Program-made: the position numbers and the translations under genes
Notes under the pieces: model-generated
The model's database searches: none
What the model was told of the DNA's origin: nothing
Seen by the model: the letters and a program-made list of their open reading frames with translations, nothing else
Assembly: GCA_017450065.1 (NCBI GenBank)
Contig: JAFSYI010000041.1
Span: forward strand, 1-64,000
Length of the DNA: 64,000 bases
Direction of reading: 5' to 3'
Source: Lachnospiraceae bacterium
GTDB taxonomy: Bacteria > Bacillota > Clostridia > Lachnospirales > Lachnospiraceae
In this document: one piece after another, positions 33,101 to 41,197 of the stretch
Layout of the letters: every line of letters begins with the position of its first letter
How positions within the stretch are numbered: the first letter of the stretch is position 1

Positions 33101-33588
33101 AGATGCTTTAGTGCCGATTCCCTGGCCTCCTCATACATACCCCTTGCAAGGAAGCGCTGAACCTCTCCGGCAAGACAGGCTGAGCAGCATATGATGCCTT
33201 CATGAAATTCCTTAAGCACCTCCATATCCACTCTCGGTCTGTAATAGTATCCTTCCGTAAAGCCCCTGCTGACTATCTTGCACAGGTTTGCATAACCCAC
33301 GTTATTCTCTGCAAGAAGTATTAAATGGTGGTATCTGTCTTCTCCGTGTGAAGCTTCCTTATCAAACCTGCTGCCGGGTGCCACATATACCTCGCATCCT
33401 ATGACCGGCTTAATACCGGCATCCCTTGCTGCCCTGTAGAAATCAATGACACCGTACATCACGCCATGATCCGTGATGGCAGCGGCGTTCATTCCTAGCT
33501 CTTTAACCCTGTTCACGTATTCCTTTATCTTATTGGAACCGTCCAGAAGCGAATACTCCGTATGGCTGTGAAGATGGACAAATGACAT
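30142..33588 (-). CDS. dnaE: DNA polymerase III subunit alpha
   Basis: About 1148 residues, normal for DnaE. Order: N-terminal PHP domain (HLHSHTEYSLLDG), polymerase palm with the metal-binding PDIDIDF, thumb and fingers (GPGRGSAAGSIVSYCL), helix-hairpin-helix (IKGVGWPVIEAIV) and a C-terminal OB domain (about 950-1050). It synthesises DNA; in Firmicutes DnaE extends primers and PolC carries out most elongation. The frame is open to 33651, but AGAGGTG before ATG 33588 marks the true start MSFVHLHSHT. Confidence 0.97.
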   Translation of the reverse strand: MSFVHLHSHTEYSLLDGSNKIKEYVNRVKELGMNAAAITDHGVMYGVIDFYRAARDAGIKPVIGCEVYVAPGSRFDKEASHGEDRYHHLILLAENNVGYANLCKIVSRGFTEGYYYRPRVDMEVLKEFHEGIICCSACLAGEVQRFLARGMYEEARESALKHLECFGPGNYFLELQDHGIPAQRNVNADLMRMSRELNIPLVATNDVHYTYAGDVESHDILLCIQTGKKVQDEDRLRYEGGQFYVKSEDEMRELFPYALEAVDNTQKIADRCNVEIEFGTYKLPHYDIPKGYTSFEYLKELCYKGLDERYPGNGKELKDRLEYELDTINSMGFVDYFLIVWDFINYAKTHDVAVGPGRGSAAGSIVSYCLKITDIEPIRYNLLFERFLNPERVTMPDIDIDFEPEGRQKVIDYVVEKYGKEKVVQIVTFGTMGAKGVIRDVGRAMDLPYSYCDTLAKLVPPELDITLKKALDYGQELKQMYDNDEQARKLIDMCMRLEGLPRNTSMHAAGVVICPEAADEFVPLSRAADGKITTQYVMTTLEELGLLKMDFLGLRNLTVIKDASRLASVKEGHNIDMATLDYDDKAVYEYIGTGKTDGIFQLESAGMKSFMKELKPRSMEDVIAGISLYRPGPMDFIPQYIKGKNSPDTISYDCPQLKPILEPTYGCIVYQEQVMQIVRDLGGYTLGRSDLVRRAMSKKKQSVMEKERHNFVYGNREEGVPGCISKGIDEKVANHIYDEMMDFAKYAFNKSHAAAYAFVAYQTAWLKKYYPVEFMAALMTSVIDNFNKVAFYIYSCRSMGIKILPPDINEGVAGFSVADGNIRYGLASIKGVGWPVIEAIVAKREEGGPYRSLKDFIERLSGKESNKRTIESFIKAGALDCLPGTRRQKMAVYMQIIDGISVERKNTMEGQMSLFDMLSDDEKDEYELKYPNIGEYPKDELLGYEKEVLGIYVSGHPLEADEAVWKRMVSHKTGDFMLDEETGTVKVTDKEKVVVGGLVESKTIKYTRKGEAMAFINLEDLLGTVEVIVWPGDYEKNSKYLVENSRIFIKGRASVEEDKDAKVICEQIIPFEDVPRKLWIRFKTMADYNEQELCDVLKNHSGRDVAVVYIEETRQMKQIRGSNMTVKADEELIGRLKEMYGEENVKTV

Positions 33589-33760
33589 TTTACACCTCTT
33601 GATAATAGCTTTACCGTCTTTTGGCAAAAATATGTTCTGTATAAATATCATATCATATAAGGCAGAAAATATACAGTTACTTAAAGTTTAAAAAAGGGGC
33701 TTTTATATATTGGGAAAACCATGTAAAATAATAAACAACATATGATTTTTGAAGTATGAC

Positions 33761-33878
33761 TTTCTGAATGCAAACAAGGAAATGCATTCAGAAATCATGC
33801 GTTCCGCATGACACGTCTCTGCTTTCAGCAGAGCCTGGTCGAGTACGAATCCCGAATTTCTGATGAAATTCAGGATTC
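33761..33878. repeat. Array of four hairpins between dnaE and the esterase gene
   Basis: TTTCTGAATGC/GCATTCAGAAA (33761-33794); TCATGCG/CGCATGA (33795-33811); CTCTGC/GCAGAG (33817-33833); GAATCC/GGATTC (33847-33878) with GAATTT/AAATTC inside. The first unit has an inverted relative at 40391-40426 sharing 16 bp exactly. The array and adjoining AT-rich DNA fill the 350-bp gap between the two divergent genes. Confidence 0.85.
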
Positions 33879-33939
33879 TATATGATGTGAAATAACGGTT
33901 TTATATGCAGAAACATATTATATGAGGGGAGAATTCCGC

Positions 33940-35058
33940 ATGAACGACAATCTGATCTACTATGACATCAAGGATGTTTATAATGTAAAGCTTCACGGAC
34001 GAATTGACAGGAGCATGGATGTTATACCGCTTCTGTCAAACGGCCAGGGTATTGAACTGAATTCCACCGGTTCCGAGCTGTGGGTGGATATTGAAGCCGA
34101 TTATGACTTTATGGAGCCGTGGGTTGCCATCGAAATAAACGGGGACATGGTAAGCCGCTTCATGATAGACAGGGGGGAACACACCATATGTCTTTACAGG
34201 GGCATACAGTCAGGAAGGACGACCAGGATTAAGTTCTACCGTGAACTGCAGGCAATGAGCGAGGATCCCAAAACAAGGCTCGTAATAAAGGGGCTTCATA
34301 CGGACGGAACGTTCATGGCACCTCCCTATTATGAGAGAAGGCTTGAATTCATAGGCGACAGCATCACCTCAGGTGAAGGAACCTACGGAGCCCCGGAGGA
34401 CGAGGATTGGACAGCATACTGCATGAGTTATTCAAGAACTTATATCAATCTTACCTGTAAGGAACTCAATGCGGAAAGTCATGTCATTTCACAGGGAGGA
34501 TGGGGTATATTCTCCGGATGGGATAATGACAGAAGACATGTGATAAGAAAGTATTATGAGCAGCAGTGCGGTCTTGCTTTTGGTGAGGAGAATAAGAAAT
34601 ACGGAGCAGATAAGCCTTATGATTTTGCTTCCTGGAATCCCGATGCCGTGATCATCAACCTGGGAACCAATGATGCTTCGGCATTTAACGAGGCTTCTTT
34701 TACGGATCCCGATAGCGGTGATGTATGGAAGCTTAGAAGGAATGAAGACGGATCCATCGTACCAGAGGATGAAAAGAGGATCATTAAGGCAGCCATAGAT
34801 CTGATAAAAATGATACGTAAGGATAATCCGTCATCACATATCGTATGGATGTACGGAATGCTGGGATATGATCTGTCGCTGGTGATATCAGATGCGATCA
34901 ACCGTTATAAGGCAGAGTCCCATGATAATAATATCCAGTATATCATGCTTCCCGCCATTAACAAAGATACCGTGGGAGCGAGACAGCATCCCGGATACAG
35001 GGCACATGAAATAGCAGCCCGCATACTTACGGATTATCTTAAGTCGGTATTTGTGTAA
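33940..35058 (+). CDS. GDSL/SGNH esterase, CE2-like carbohydrate esterase
   Basis: 372 residues from an ATG with GAGGGGAG upstream. An N-terminal beta-rich domain (about 1-130) is followed by an SGNH hydrolase domain with the Ser block FIGDSITSGEGT, Gly in SQGGWG, Asn block GTNDAS and the His block RQHPGYRAHE. This two-part layout is that of CE2 acetyl esterases, which deacetylate xylan and other polysaccharides or their oligomers. No signal peptide, so it probably acts on imported oligosaccharides. It is convergent with truA, only 8 bp apart. Confidence 0.85.
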   Translation: MNDNLIYYDIKDVYNVKLHGRIDRSMDVIPLLSNGQGIELNSTGSELWVDIEADYDFMEPWVAIEINGDMVSRFMIDRGEHTICLYRGIQSGRTTRIKFYRELQAMSEDPKTRLVIKGLHTDGTFMAPPYYERRLEFIGDSITSGEGTYGAPEDEDWTAYCMSYSRTYINLTCKELNAESHVISQGGWGIFSGWDNDRRHVIRKYYEQQCGLAFGEENKKYGADKPYDFASWNPDAVIINLGTNDASAFNEASFTDPDSGDVWKLRRNEDGSIVPEDEKRIIKAAIDLIKMIRKDNPSSHIVWMYGMLGYDLSLVISDAINRYKAESHDNNIQYIMLPAINKDTVGARQHPGYRAHEIAARILTDYLKSVFV

Positions 35059-35066
35059 GCAAAGCT

Positions 35067-35948
35067 TCATGCATAATCAACGCTTATCATTGTAAGACCC
35101 ATAGCCGGGGCAGTAGCTCCGGCTATTCTTCTGTCCCTTGCTTCAAGAAGTTCCGTCATGCTTTCGGGAGCTCTCTTTCCAAGACCCACTTCCAGCAGCG
35201 TGCCTGTCATGATCCTTACCATATATTGGAGGAATCCCGTTCCGTGATAAGTAAAGGTTATATATGGGCCTTTCTTAACTATATCGATCCTGTCCACTTT
35301 TCTCACCGTGGATTTCTTCATCTTCGGATTGGAGCAAAAGCTCTTAAAATCATGTTCTCCCTTAAGCAGCTCTGCCGCCCTTTTCATCCTGTCCAAATCC
35401 GGAGTTTCTTCCATATAATATACATATTTCCTGTCAAACACCGGTTTGACGGAGCCTGTATAACAGGTATATCTGTATGTCTTACCCGTTGCATTATATC
35501 TGCTGTGGAACCTGTCAGATGCTATCCTTACCTCTTTTATACAGATATCATCCGGCAGATAGCGGTTCATGTAATCTCTTATCTCCTCAGGATCCATGCT
35601 GACATCAATAAAGGCATTGGCTATCATTGCCCGGGCATGAACTCCCGCATCGGTTCTTCCTGCCCCTATGACCTCTATCCTTCTTTCTGCAGCCGGTATC
35701 TCTTCCTTAATCGTTACATCAGCCGGTCCGTTATGCTTCATTCCTATAACTGCAGGATTTTCTCCGGCAGCATCCGCATTCCTGACTGTTTTCATGTTCC
35801 GGGCTGCGTCTGTACCGGCAGAAGCTGCCATCCTTGACAATACTGCTTCAAGCTTCCCCTGAATGGTCATATCTGTCGAAGGCTGACGTTCCCAACCCTG
35901 ATATCTGGTTCCGTCATAGCTTATTGTGAACTTATAATTTTGTTTCAT
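35067..35948 (-). CDS. truA: tRNA pseudouridine synthase A with an internal insertion
   Basis: Converts U38-40 of the tRNA anticodon arm to pseudouridine. TruA signatures: YDGTRYQGWERQP at the start, catalytic Asp100 in GAGRTDAGVHA, YNATGKTYRY, HDFKSFC and FLQYMVRIMTGTLLEVG. At 293 residues it is about 45 longer than usual: residues 41-88 form an Ala/Asn/Asp-rich insert between LEAVLSRM and RRIEVIGAGR that I do not see in typical members. The rest looks intact. Confidence 0.94.
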   Translation of the reverse strand: MKQNYKFTISYDGTRYQGWERQPSTDMTIQGKLEAVLSRMAASAGTDAARNMKTVRNADAAGENPAVIGMKHNGPADVTIKEEIPAAERRIEVIGAGRTDAGVHARAMIANAFIDVSMDPEEIRDYMNRYLPDDICIKEVRIASDRFHSRYNATGKTYRYTCYTGSVKPVFDRKYVYYMEETPDLDRMKRAAELLKGEHDFKSFCSNPKMKKSTVRKVDRIDIVKKGPYITFTYHGTGFLQYMVRIMTGTLLEVGLGKRAPESMTELLEARDRRIAGATAPAMGLTMISVDYA

Positions 35949-36075
35949 TTTGTCACCGGTATTTGTGCTTTACCATATTTGTTTATCAACCGATCCCGGT
36001 ATAGCGATCCTTTAATACCCGGACTGTATACCGCCTGCTTATCCTGATTAAACATATCTGAAAGACTCAAAGCAG

Positions 36076-36924
36076 TTAGAAGGAGTGACCACCCGAGTGA
36101 CCGCCGCCTCCGCCTCCGCCACCGCCTCCGCCTCCGGAACCTCCGGAGCTTGAGCTCCTGGGCGAATAAGTCTTTGTGGTAGTAGTCTTGCGCACATTTG
36201 GATTCTCAAAGCTGAACCTGGCATTAATGGCGTTCAGTATCTCGGTATTGGATGGCCTGCTCATACTTGATGCTATTCTTACAATAAAGTAATTGATTAT
36301 AAGTGCCAGAAGGATCGCAAGACATGCGTTGGAAGCATATTTCATCGGAGCGGCTATCTTTTTCCCGGACAGTACGTACGAAACCTCAATGAATGCTTCT
36401 TCCGCACAATCATAATAGTTACCGTTTGAAGCCATCTTGTAAATATTGTCACCGATAATGTTCATTTTCGAGACTGAAAGATCATACTTATAATCCCCGT
36501 CACTGTAGAACTTAAGCTCTCTTGTATCCATATCGATAAGGAATATCACTCCGCTTTCTCCTCCGATACGGTCCACGTAATAAGCCTCGGCATAATCGGC
36601 AGCATCCCCGTATGGGTTATCTTCTATTGTGACAAGAAATATCGAACCGCCCCACGAGCAGTCAGCCATAAGCGGGATCAGACGTCTTTCCTCATCCTGC
36701 GAAAACAGGCCTGCCTTATCGTCAACGATTATTACATTATCATTCTCCGTATTGTATGCAAAAATGTAATCTTTTTCATCAGTTTCTATGCTGTACTGTA
36801 CCTCGGATGAGGCAGAAACCTCTCTGATACATACCCCGCTTACCATGGTCATCACAGCAAAAGCGCATAGAAACATGGAAAATATTCTGCTTTTTATCAT
36901 ATTTTTCTTTTTATGCACGGTCAT
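36076..36924 (-). CDS. TPM-domain membrane protein with glycine-rich tail
   Basis: 282 residues. N-terminal signal/TM segment (about 15-38), an extracytoplasmic TPM domain (about 60-185: VIIVDDKAGLFSQDEERRL, SGVIFLIDMDTRELKFYSDG), a TM helix (about 200-218) and a cytosolic tail ending in SSSGGSG, a run of glycines and HSGGHSF, typical of the family. TPM proteins have been linked to photosystem repair in plants and to acid phosphatase activity; in bacteria the role is unclear. It overlaps the end of the zinc-ribbon gene by 14 nt, so the two are coupled. M9 (36900) is an alternative start. Confidence 0.8.
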   Translation of the reverse strand: MTVHKKKNMIKSRIFSMFLCAFAVMTMVSGVCIREVSASSEVQYSIETDEKDYIFAYNTENDNVIIVDDKAGLFSQDEERRLIPLMADCSWGGSIFLVTIEDNPYGDAADYAEAYYVDRIGGESGVIFLIDMDTRELKFYSDGDYKYDLSVSKMNIIGDNIYKMASNGNYYDCAEEAFIEVSYVLSGKKIAAPMKYASNACLAILLALIINYFIVRIASSMSRPSNTEILNAINARFSFENPNVRKTTTTKTYSPRSSSSGGSGGGGGGGGGGGGHSGGHSF

Positions 36925-38491
36925 CGCCTCCCTTCCTGTCGAACTGAGGAAGTCTCCTGGTAGCCATGATATTATAATTGTTAAAGGTATAGCGGAAACT
37001 AAACATAAAGATTACGGCATTGATCACAACCATCACATAATATGGCATGTCGTTTACCGGCTGTATCAGGAACAGAGTCAGCAGCTCCACTATCACCATT
37101 ACGAGCCCGACTGCCAGAAGTATCTTCTCAGTGCCATCCATTTCCGCCTCTTCTACTCTTATCTGGTTAGGAAGAACGTCACTGTTCTCCTTGTTTTTGC
37201 CGGCTGAAGCGAGTCTTTTCTTATTTAAAATATGTTTCAGACCTTTATCGTTATCTCCCCTTACCGTGTCCTCTATCGAACTTCTCTGGAGCATGTTGAT
37301 TATGAATTCCATTATTGTCAGCACAATCGCCGTTCCAAGAAGAACCCCGGGTGTAAGTACAAGGAACATATTAAGAAACATAAAGATAATAACCGCAAGA
37401 ACCGCCGTCCCTATCAGATATTTTCTGACATCAACAGGCAGGTCGGCAGCAACTTTTCCTGTCTGACCGTTTACGGTAGCATAGGTCACTCTGTCACCGT
37501 TTCTGTATGATAAGAACCATACCGGATACATGGATGAATGTGCATTCGTGGTTTTGGATGAAAAAGCAGTCCTTGTTCCCGGATTCGAAGATACAGAAGC
37601 CGTGGGATTATCCTCGGTTATCGTAAATTTACGGAACTCCGGTGTATCTGATTTGATACGTTCAAGTGATCTGTCGTATGCAAAAACAGATGCCTCCTCA
37701 GCATAGACCTTCTTGTCAACATCCGCTATGTCCGCATAATATCCGCTCATATACGACGGCTCAAACGGTACCCTTTTACTTACATCAAAGGGAGCAAGTG
37801 CCTCACTTATACTGTCGGAAAATGAGGAAGCCGCATCATAACTAAGGCCGTCATATACTGCATCTATATCTCCGGTAAGGGCATAATGATCGGTTATTAT
37901 ATAGTCGCCCGATCTGTGTGAACGTTCTCCCTTTAATCTTACCTTTCCCTTCTGAACCACATCATAGGACCAGTAAGGCATATATATTCCTCTGAAGCCG
38001 TCTATATACTCAGCACTTTTGTATTCTTTCGGAAGGAAAAGAGCTTTCTTCACAAGCTTTAAGTAGGCTTCTTTACAGTCCTCCTTGGTCTTTGAGAATG
38101 GAATTATATACTCGGGACGTTTATCCCGCGCTATTCTTGACGACAGGATCGTGGATGCTCCGCAGAAGCTGCAGAACGCCGCAGCCGTATTCTCATCCAC
38201 GCTTAGCAGTTCACCTCCGCACTGTGGGCAGGTAAATATCGTTACCTGATAGGTGTCCTCTTCTTTCCGGTCTGATGATGTACCGTCCTGTGCATTATAA
38301 GCATTATCTTCTCCGGCAGCTTCATCAACCGGTCCATCACCATACTCCTGCTGTGATATTGTATGCTCCTCTGCATCCTTATTAAGCCCGAACAGTTTCG
38401 GATCGAATTCGGAAGCACAGAAGTCACACAGCATAGTCTGTGTCTTTGGACTGAACTTAAGATTTGCTCCGCAATTGGGGCAGGCTATCAT
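36911..38491 (-). CDS. Zinc-ribbon membrane protein (TFIIB-type ribbon)
   Basis: 526 residues. Two zinc ribbons: CPNCG with CDFC (4-25) and CPQCGG with CSFCG (about 88-110), separated by an acidic linker. A soluble domain (about 120-340, IPFSKTKEDCKEAYLKLVKKALFLP and YMPYWSYDV) is followed by TM segments at about 362-400 and 460-505. The family is annotated as TFIIB-type zinc ribbon proteins and often sits beside TPM-domain genes, as here; a role in membrane protein quality control or trafficking is a guess. The start has a good AGGAAG upstream. Confidence 0.75.
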   Translation of the reverse strand: MIACPNCGANLKFSPKTQTMLCDFCASEFDPKLFGLNKDAEEHTISQQEYGDGPVDEAAGEDNAYNAQDGTSSDRKEEDTYQVTIFTCPQCGGELLSVDENTAAAFCSFCGASTILSSRIARDKRPEYIIPFSKTKEDCKEAYLKLVKKALFLPKEYKSAEYIDGFRGIYMPYWSYDVVQKGKVRLKGERSHRSGDYIITDHYALTGDIDAVYDGLSYDAASSFSDSISEALAPFDVSKRVPFEPSYMSGYYADIADVDKKVYAEEASVFAYDRSLERIKSDTPEFRKFTITEDNPTASVSSNPGTRTAFSSKTTNAHSSMYPVWFLSYRNGDRVTYATVNGQTGKVAADLPVDVRKYLIGTAVLAVIIFMFLNMFLVLTPGVLLGTAIVLTIMEFIINMLQRSSIEDTVRGDNDKGLKHILNKKRLASAGKNKENSDVLPNQIRVEEAEMDGTEKILLAVGLVMVIVELLTLFLIQPVNDMPYYVMVVINAVIFMFSFRYTFNNYNIMATRRLPQFDRKGGDDRA

Positions 38492-38534
38492 AGGTCACTT
38501 CCTCCTCATTTAATTTTTTCATACCCTTATCATT

Positions 38535-40334
38535 TTACTGTTTCTCTACAAGCTCAGGCGGCAGGTATTTAAGTATCATTCTCTCAAGATCCGTTCCCTG
38601 AACAGGCTTGGTCAGATAGTCCGTAAAGCCGGCATCGATATACTCCTTTTCAGCACCCTGAATTGCATTGGCTGTAAGGGCGATCACAGGAGTTCTTTCC
38701 TTATTATATCTGTCACTCCCGATCATTCTGTTAAGCGTCTCGATCCCGTCCATCTCAGGCATCATATGATCGAGCAACACAAGATCATAATGATCCTTTT
38801 CATACATTTCAAGGCACTGCTGGCCGCTGTTTGCCGTATTTATCTGTATTTCCGTAGTCTTAAGCAGGAGCTTTATAACCTTATGATTAACCGCAACATC
38901 ATCAACAATGAGGATACATGCCTTCGGTGCCTTGAATATCTCTTTGTAATTCTCACCCGTTGTTTTCTTGCCGTTAAGCTTATCATCAAGATTTCCGAGA
39001 GGCTCGTCCGACATGATCTCCTGAGGTATCGTTACGGTAAACTCGGAGCCCTCACCCAGTCTGCTGTGAACCCTTATCGATCCGCCCATCAGATCTACCA
39101 GCTGTTTAGTGATCGCCAGGCCAAGACCGGTTCCCTCGATATTTCTGTTTTTCTTTTCATCTGCTCTTTGGAAGGAATCAAAGATCGCACCTATTCCCTC
39201 TTCGGATATTCCTCTTCCGGTATCTTCAACGCATATTATGAGGTCGATCAGTTTCTCACCCTTTTGCCTCTTACTCACCCTGAAAGTAATAGAACCTGTA
39301 TCGGTGTATTTAACAGCGTTGGTCAGAAGATTGGTTATTATCTGCCTTATCCTGAGTTCATCTCCCAAAAGCCCGGACGGAAGATTCTTATCATATTCAA
39401 GATTAAGCTTAAGGCCTTTGTCTCCGGCACGAACCTTAAGAAGACTGTAGCAGTAATCAATAAGCGAATATATCTCATAAGTCTCCGGAATGACCTTCAT
39501 AAGTCCCGATTCGATCTTGGAAAAATCAAGGATGTCATTTATCAGTGAAAGCAGGGTATGGGAGGCATTTTCGATATTGGTCGCATAATCAAGTATATCC
39601 CTTTCATTACTCTCGCGAAGGATCATTTCATCCATGCCGATAACCGCATTTATGGGAGTCCTTATCTCGTGCGACATTCTGGCAAGAAAATCCGATTTGG
39701 CTTCATTGGCAGCTTCAAGATTTCTATTAAGCTCTATAAGCTCCTGTTCCTTTATCTCCAGTTCCTTCTTCTTTCTCTCATATATCCGGCTCTGGAACTT
39801 AAATATTACGCCAAAGATCAATACTATGCTCGCAATCGCGAAGATATAGTCCACATATTCTGCCTTCTTATCGGGCATCGGCTTAACGAGTTCGGGATGA
39901 TAATACTCCATCATAAGAAGGCTGCTGTAAAGGACAACATCACCTATATAAAGAATGATACAGGGCCATCCACGCACAATAAGCCATATAAAAAGTGCTG
40001 ACAGCATCAGCCACATAGGCATTGCGGATTCCTTTCCGCCTTCCGTAAAATACAGTATAGGCATCAGGAAATAACTGGCAACAACTCCAAGGACCACTCC
40101 TGCGGCATTTGGCTTGTTTCTTACATTGGCAACATAGAGTGAAAATATGAACGAAACAATTAGAAGCAGCATTATCCAGAATGTTCTTGATCCCGTGCCG
40201 ATTATAAAATCAAAAACTATACATACCAAAAGAGCCACAGTTCCAACCGTCAGGATTATATTCATAAGACGGTGCTGTATCTCCAGCTCTTCTCTTATAA
40301 GATATTTAAAAACATTCTTATATTTTTGAAACAT
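38535..40334 (-). CDS. Hybrid sensor histidine kinase/response regulator
   Basis: 599 residues. Six TM helices in the first 180 residues with little extracellular sequence, a coiled coil (about 180-215), HisKA with H222 (MSHEIRTP), HATPase_c with GTGLGLAITKQLVDLMGG, and a C-terminal receiver with phosphoacceptor D522 (LVLLDHMMPEMDG) and ILIVDD. No HPt domain, so the receiver must pass phosphate to a separate HPt protein (one is encoded at 45873-48443) or act as a sink. Stands alone here; a hairpin repeat lies upstream. Confidence 0.93.
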   Translation of the reverse strand: MFQKYKNVFKYLIREELEIQHRLMNIILTVGTVALLVCIVFDFIIGTGSRTFWIMLLLIVSFIFSLYVANVRNKPNAAGVVLGVVASYFLMPILYFTEGGKESAMPMWLMLSALFIWLIVRGWPCIILYIGDVVLYSSLLMMEYYHPELVKPMPDKKAEYVDYIFAIASIVLIFGVIFKFQSRIYERKKKELEIKEQELIELNRNLEAANEAKSDFLARMSHEIRTPINAVIGMDEMILRESNERDILDYATNIENASHTLLSLINDILDFSKIESGLMKVIPETYEIYSLIDYCYSLLKVRAGDKGLKLNLEYDKNLPSGLLGDELRIRQIITNLLTNAVKYTDTGSITFRVSKRQKGEKLIDLIICVEDTGRGISEEGIGAIFDSFQRADEKKNRNIEGTGLGLAITKQLVDLMGGSIRVHSRLGEGSEFTVTIPQEIMSDEPLGNLDDKLNGKKTTGENYKEIFKAPKACILIVDDVAVNHKVIKLLLKTTEIQINTANSGQQCLEMYEKDHYDLVLLDHMMPEMDGIETLNRMIGSDRYNKERTPVIALTANAIQGAEKEYIDAGFTDYLTKPVQGTDLERMILKYLPPELVEKQ

Positions 40335-40390
40335 TCTTTATGCCTTTTATCCCGATATTTCAAAATATATGTGCTGTTCTGAACGGTATG

Positions 40391-40426
40391 ACTTTCTAAA
40401 ACATTTCCTTGTTTGCAGTCAGAGAG
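40391..40426. repeat. Inverted copy of the 33.8-kb hairpin unit
   Basis: CATTTCCTTGTTTGCA at 40402-40417 is the exact reverse complement of 33769-33784; both are preceded by GTATGACTTTCT. The arms here pair less well. It lies upstream of the 599-residue kinase gene. Confidence 0.75.
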
Positions 40427-40443
40427 TAATCATATAATGTATA

Positions 40444-40484
40444 ATAGTAAATGTTCAGATCAGACTCGGAATACTACCTATATT
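40444..40484 (+). repeat. 41-bp dispersed repeat, copy 2
   Basis: Matches 24031-24071 at 34 of 41 positions in the same orientation and lies directly after the inverted hairpin unit. Confidence 0.65.
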
Positions 40485-40543
40485 ATATTATAGAAGTATA
40501 GCATGTATATAATATCCAAACAAGATAGGACACTCAGACAGAT

Positions 40544-40888
40544 ATGAATGATAACGATAGTTACTTTAAAAAAGCATTGTCCGATTTTGCATTTGATGCT
40601 GCATATGGCGATTCAATACGTCATCTTTACAGCAAAGGATACTCTCCGGAGGCCATAAAAAAACACTTGGATTGCGAGTCACTAAGTGTCGAAAGGATTA
40701 AGTATGTCATTGACAGATTTAACGACTCGCTCGTCTCAGATATTCCTGCCGATGAAAAAATCCAATCCGATCGATCATCAAAAAACGTTTCCGGTCAGCT
40801 TATAAATAACGCATGCCGTTATGAGTATGTCAAAGAGTATGATGAATATGGAAGAGCTTCCTTTATAAGGCGAAAAGTGCCCGATTAA
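40544..40888 (+). CDS. Small helical protein, unknown function
   Basis: 114 residues, all helical in appearance: FAFDAAYGDSIRHLYSKGYS and EAIKKHLDCESLSVERIKYVIDRF suggest a helix-turn-helix-like N-terminal half, and the C-terminal CRYEYVKEYDEYGRASFIRR is charged. No family recognised; similar small proteins occur in Lachnospiraceae. The ribosome site is poor (AGGAC far upstream). A terminator follows directly. The compact HTH-like region hints at DNA or protein binding, unproven. Confidence 0.6.
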   Translation: MNDNDSYFKKALSDFAFDAAYGDSIRHLYSKGYSPEAIKKHLDCESLSVERIKYVIDRFNDSLVSDIPADEKIQSDRSSKNVSGQLINNACRYEYVKEYDEYGRASFIRRKVPD

Positions 40889-40920
40889 ATATCTCAGGGT
40901 ATTCAATCGGGTACTTTGTT
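40880..40920 (+). terminator. Terminator of the small helical protein gene
   Basis: CCCGATT at 40880-40886 (includes the stop codon) pairs with AATCGGG at 40905-40911, followed by TACTTTGTTT. Confidence 0.6.
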
Positions 40921-40955
40921 TCTGCAGTATGTTTAAATCGCGATTTATATATAGA

Positions 40956-40989
40956 TTATCCACACCGAAAATATTTTCGGTGTGGATAA
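40956..40989. repeat. Perfect 34-bp palindrome containing two consensus DnaA boxes
   Basis: The left half TTATCCACACCGAAAAT is followed with no spacer by its exact reverse complement. Each end is the consensus DnaA box TTATCCACA, in opposite orientation, 16 bp apart. AAATCGCGATTT (40935-40946) and TGGATTTC/GAAATCCA (41000-41027) palindromes flank it. No T-run follows. The whole 309-bp gap lies between two convergent genes; the part after 41030 shows nothing else. Confidence 0.92.
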
Positions 40990-41197
40990 CTGTTCCAAAT
41001 GGATTTCCTGTGTTTTTGTGAAATCCACCTCATTTTTCCTTTAGCGCTTCACATCGGCAAATATTTAACTGTTTATTTAATTTTTCTCTTTTTGAAAACT
41101 CCCGTTTATAAAGAGATAAACGCTGTATCGCAGGTAAATACTGGTTTCTTTATTGACGATCCATGTTTAATACCACTACAGGCTACACATCTTTTTC

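Noticed and set aside
36076-36200. Glycine-codon run in the TPM gene as a coding repeat of interest
   Set aside because: Gly-rich tails ending in HSGGHSF-like sequence are normal for TPM proteins.
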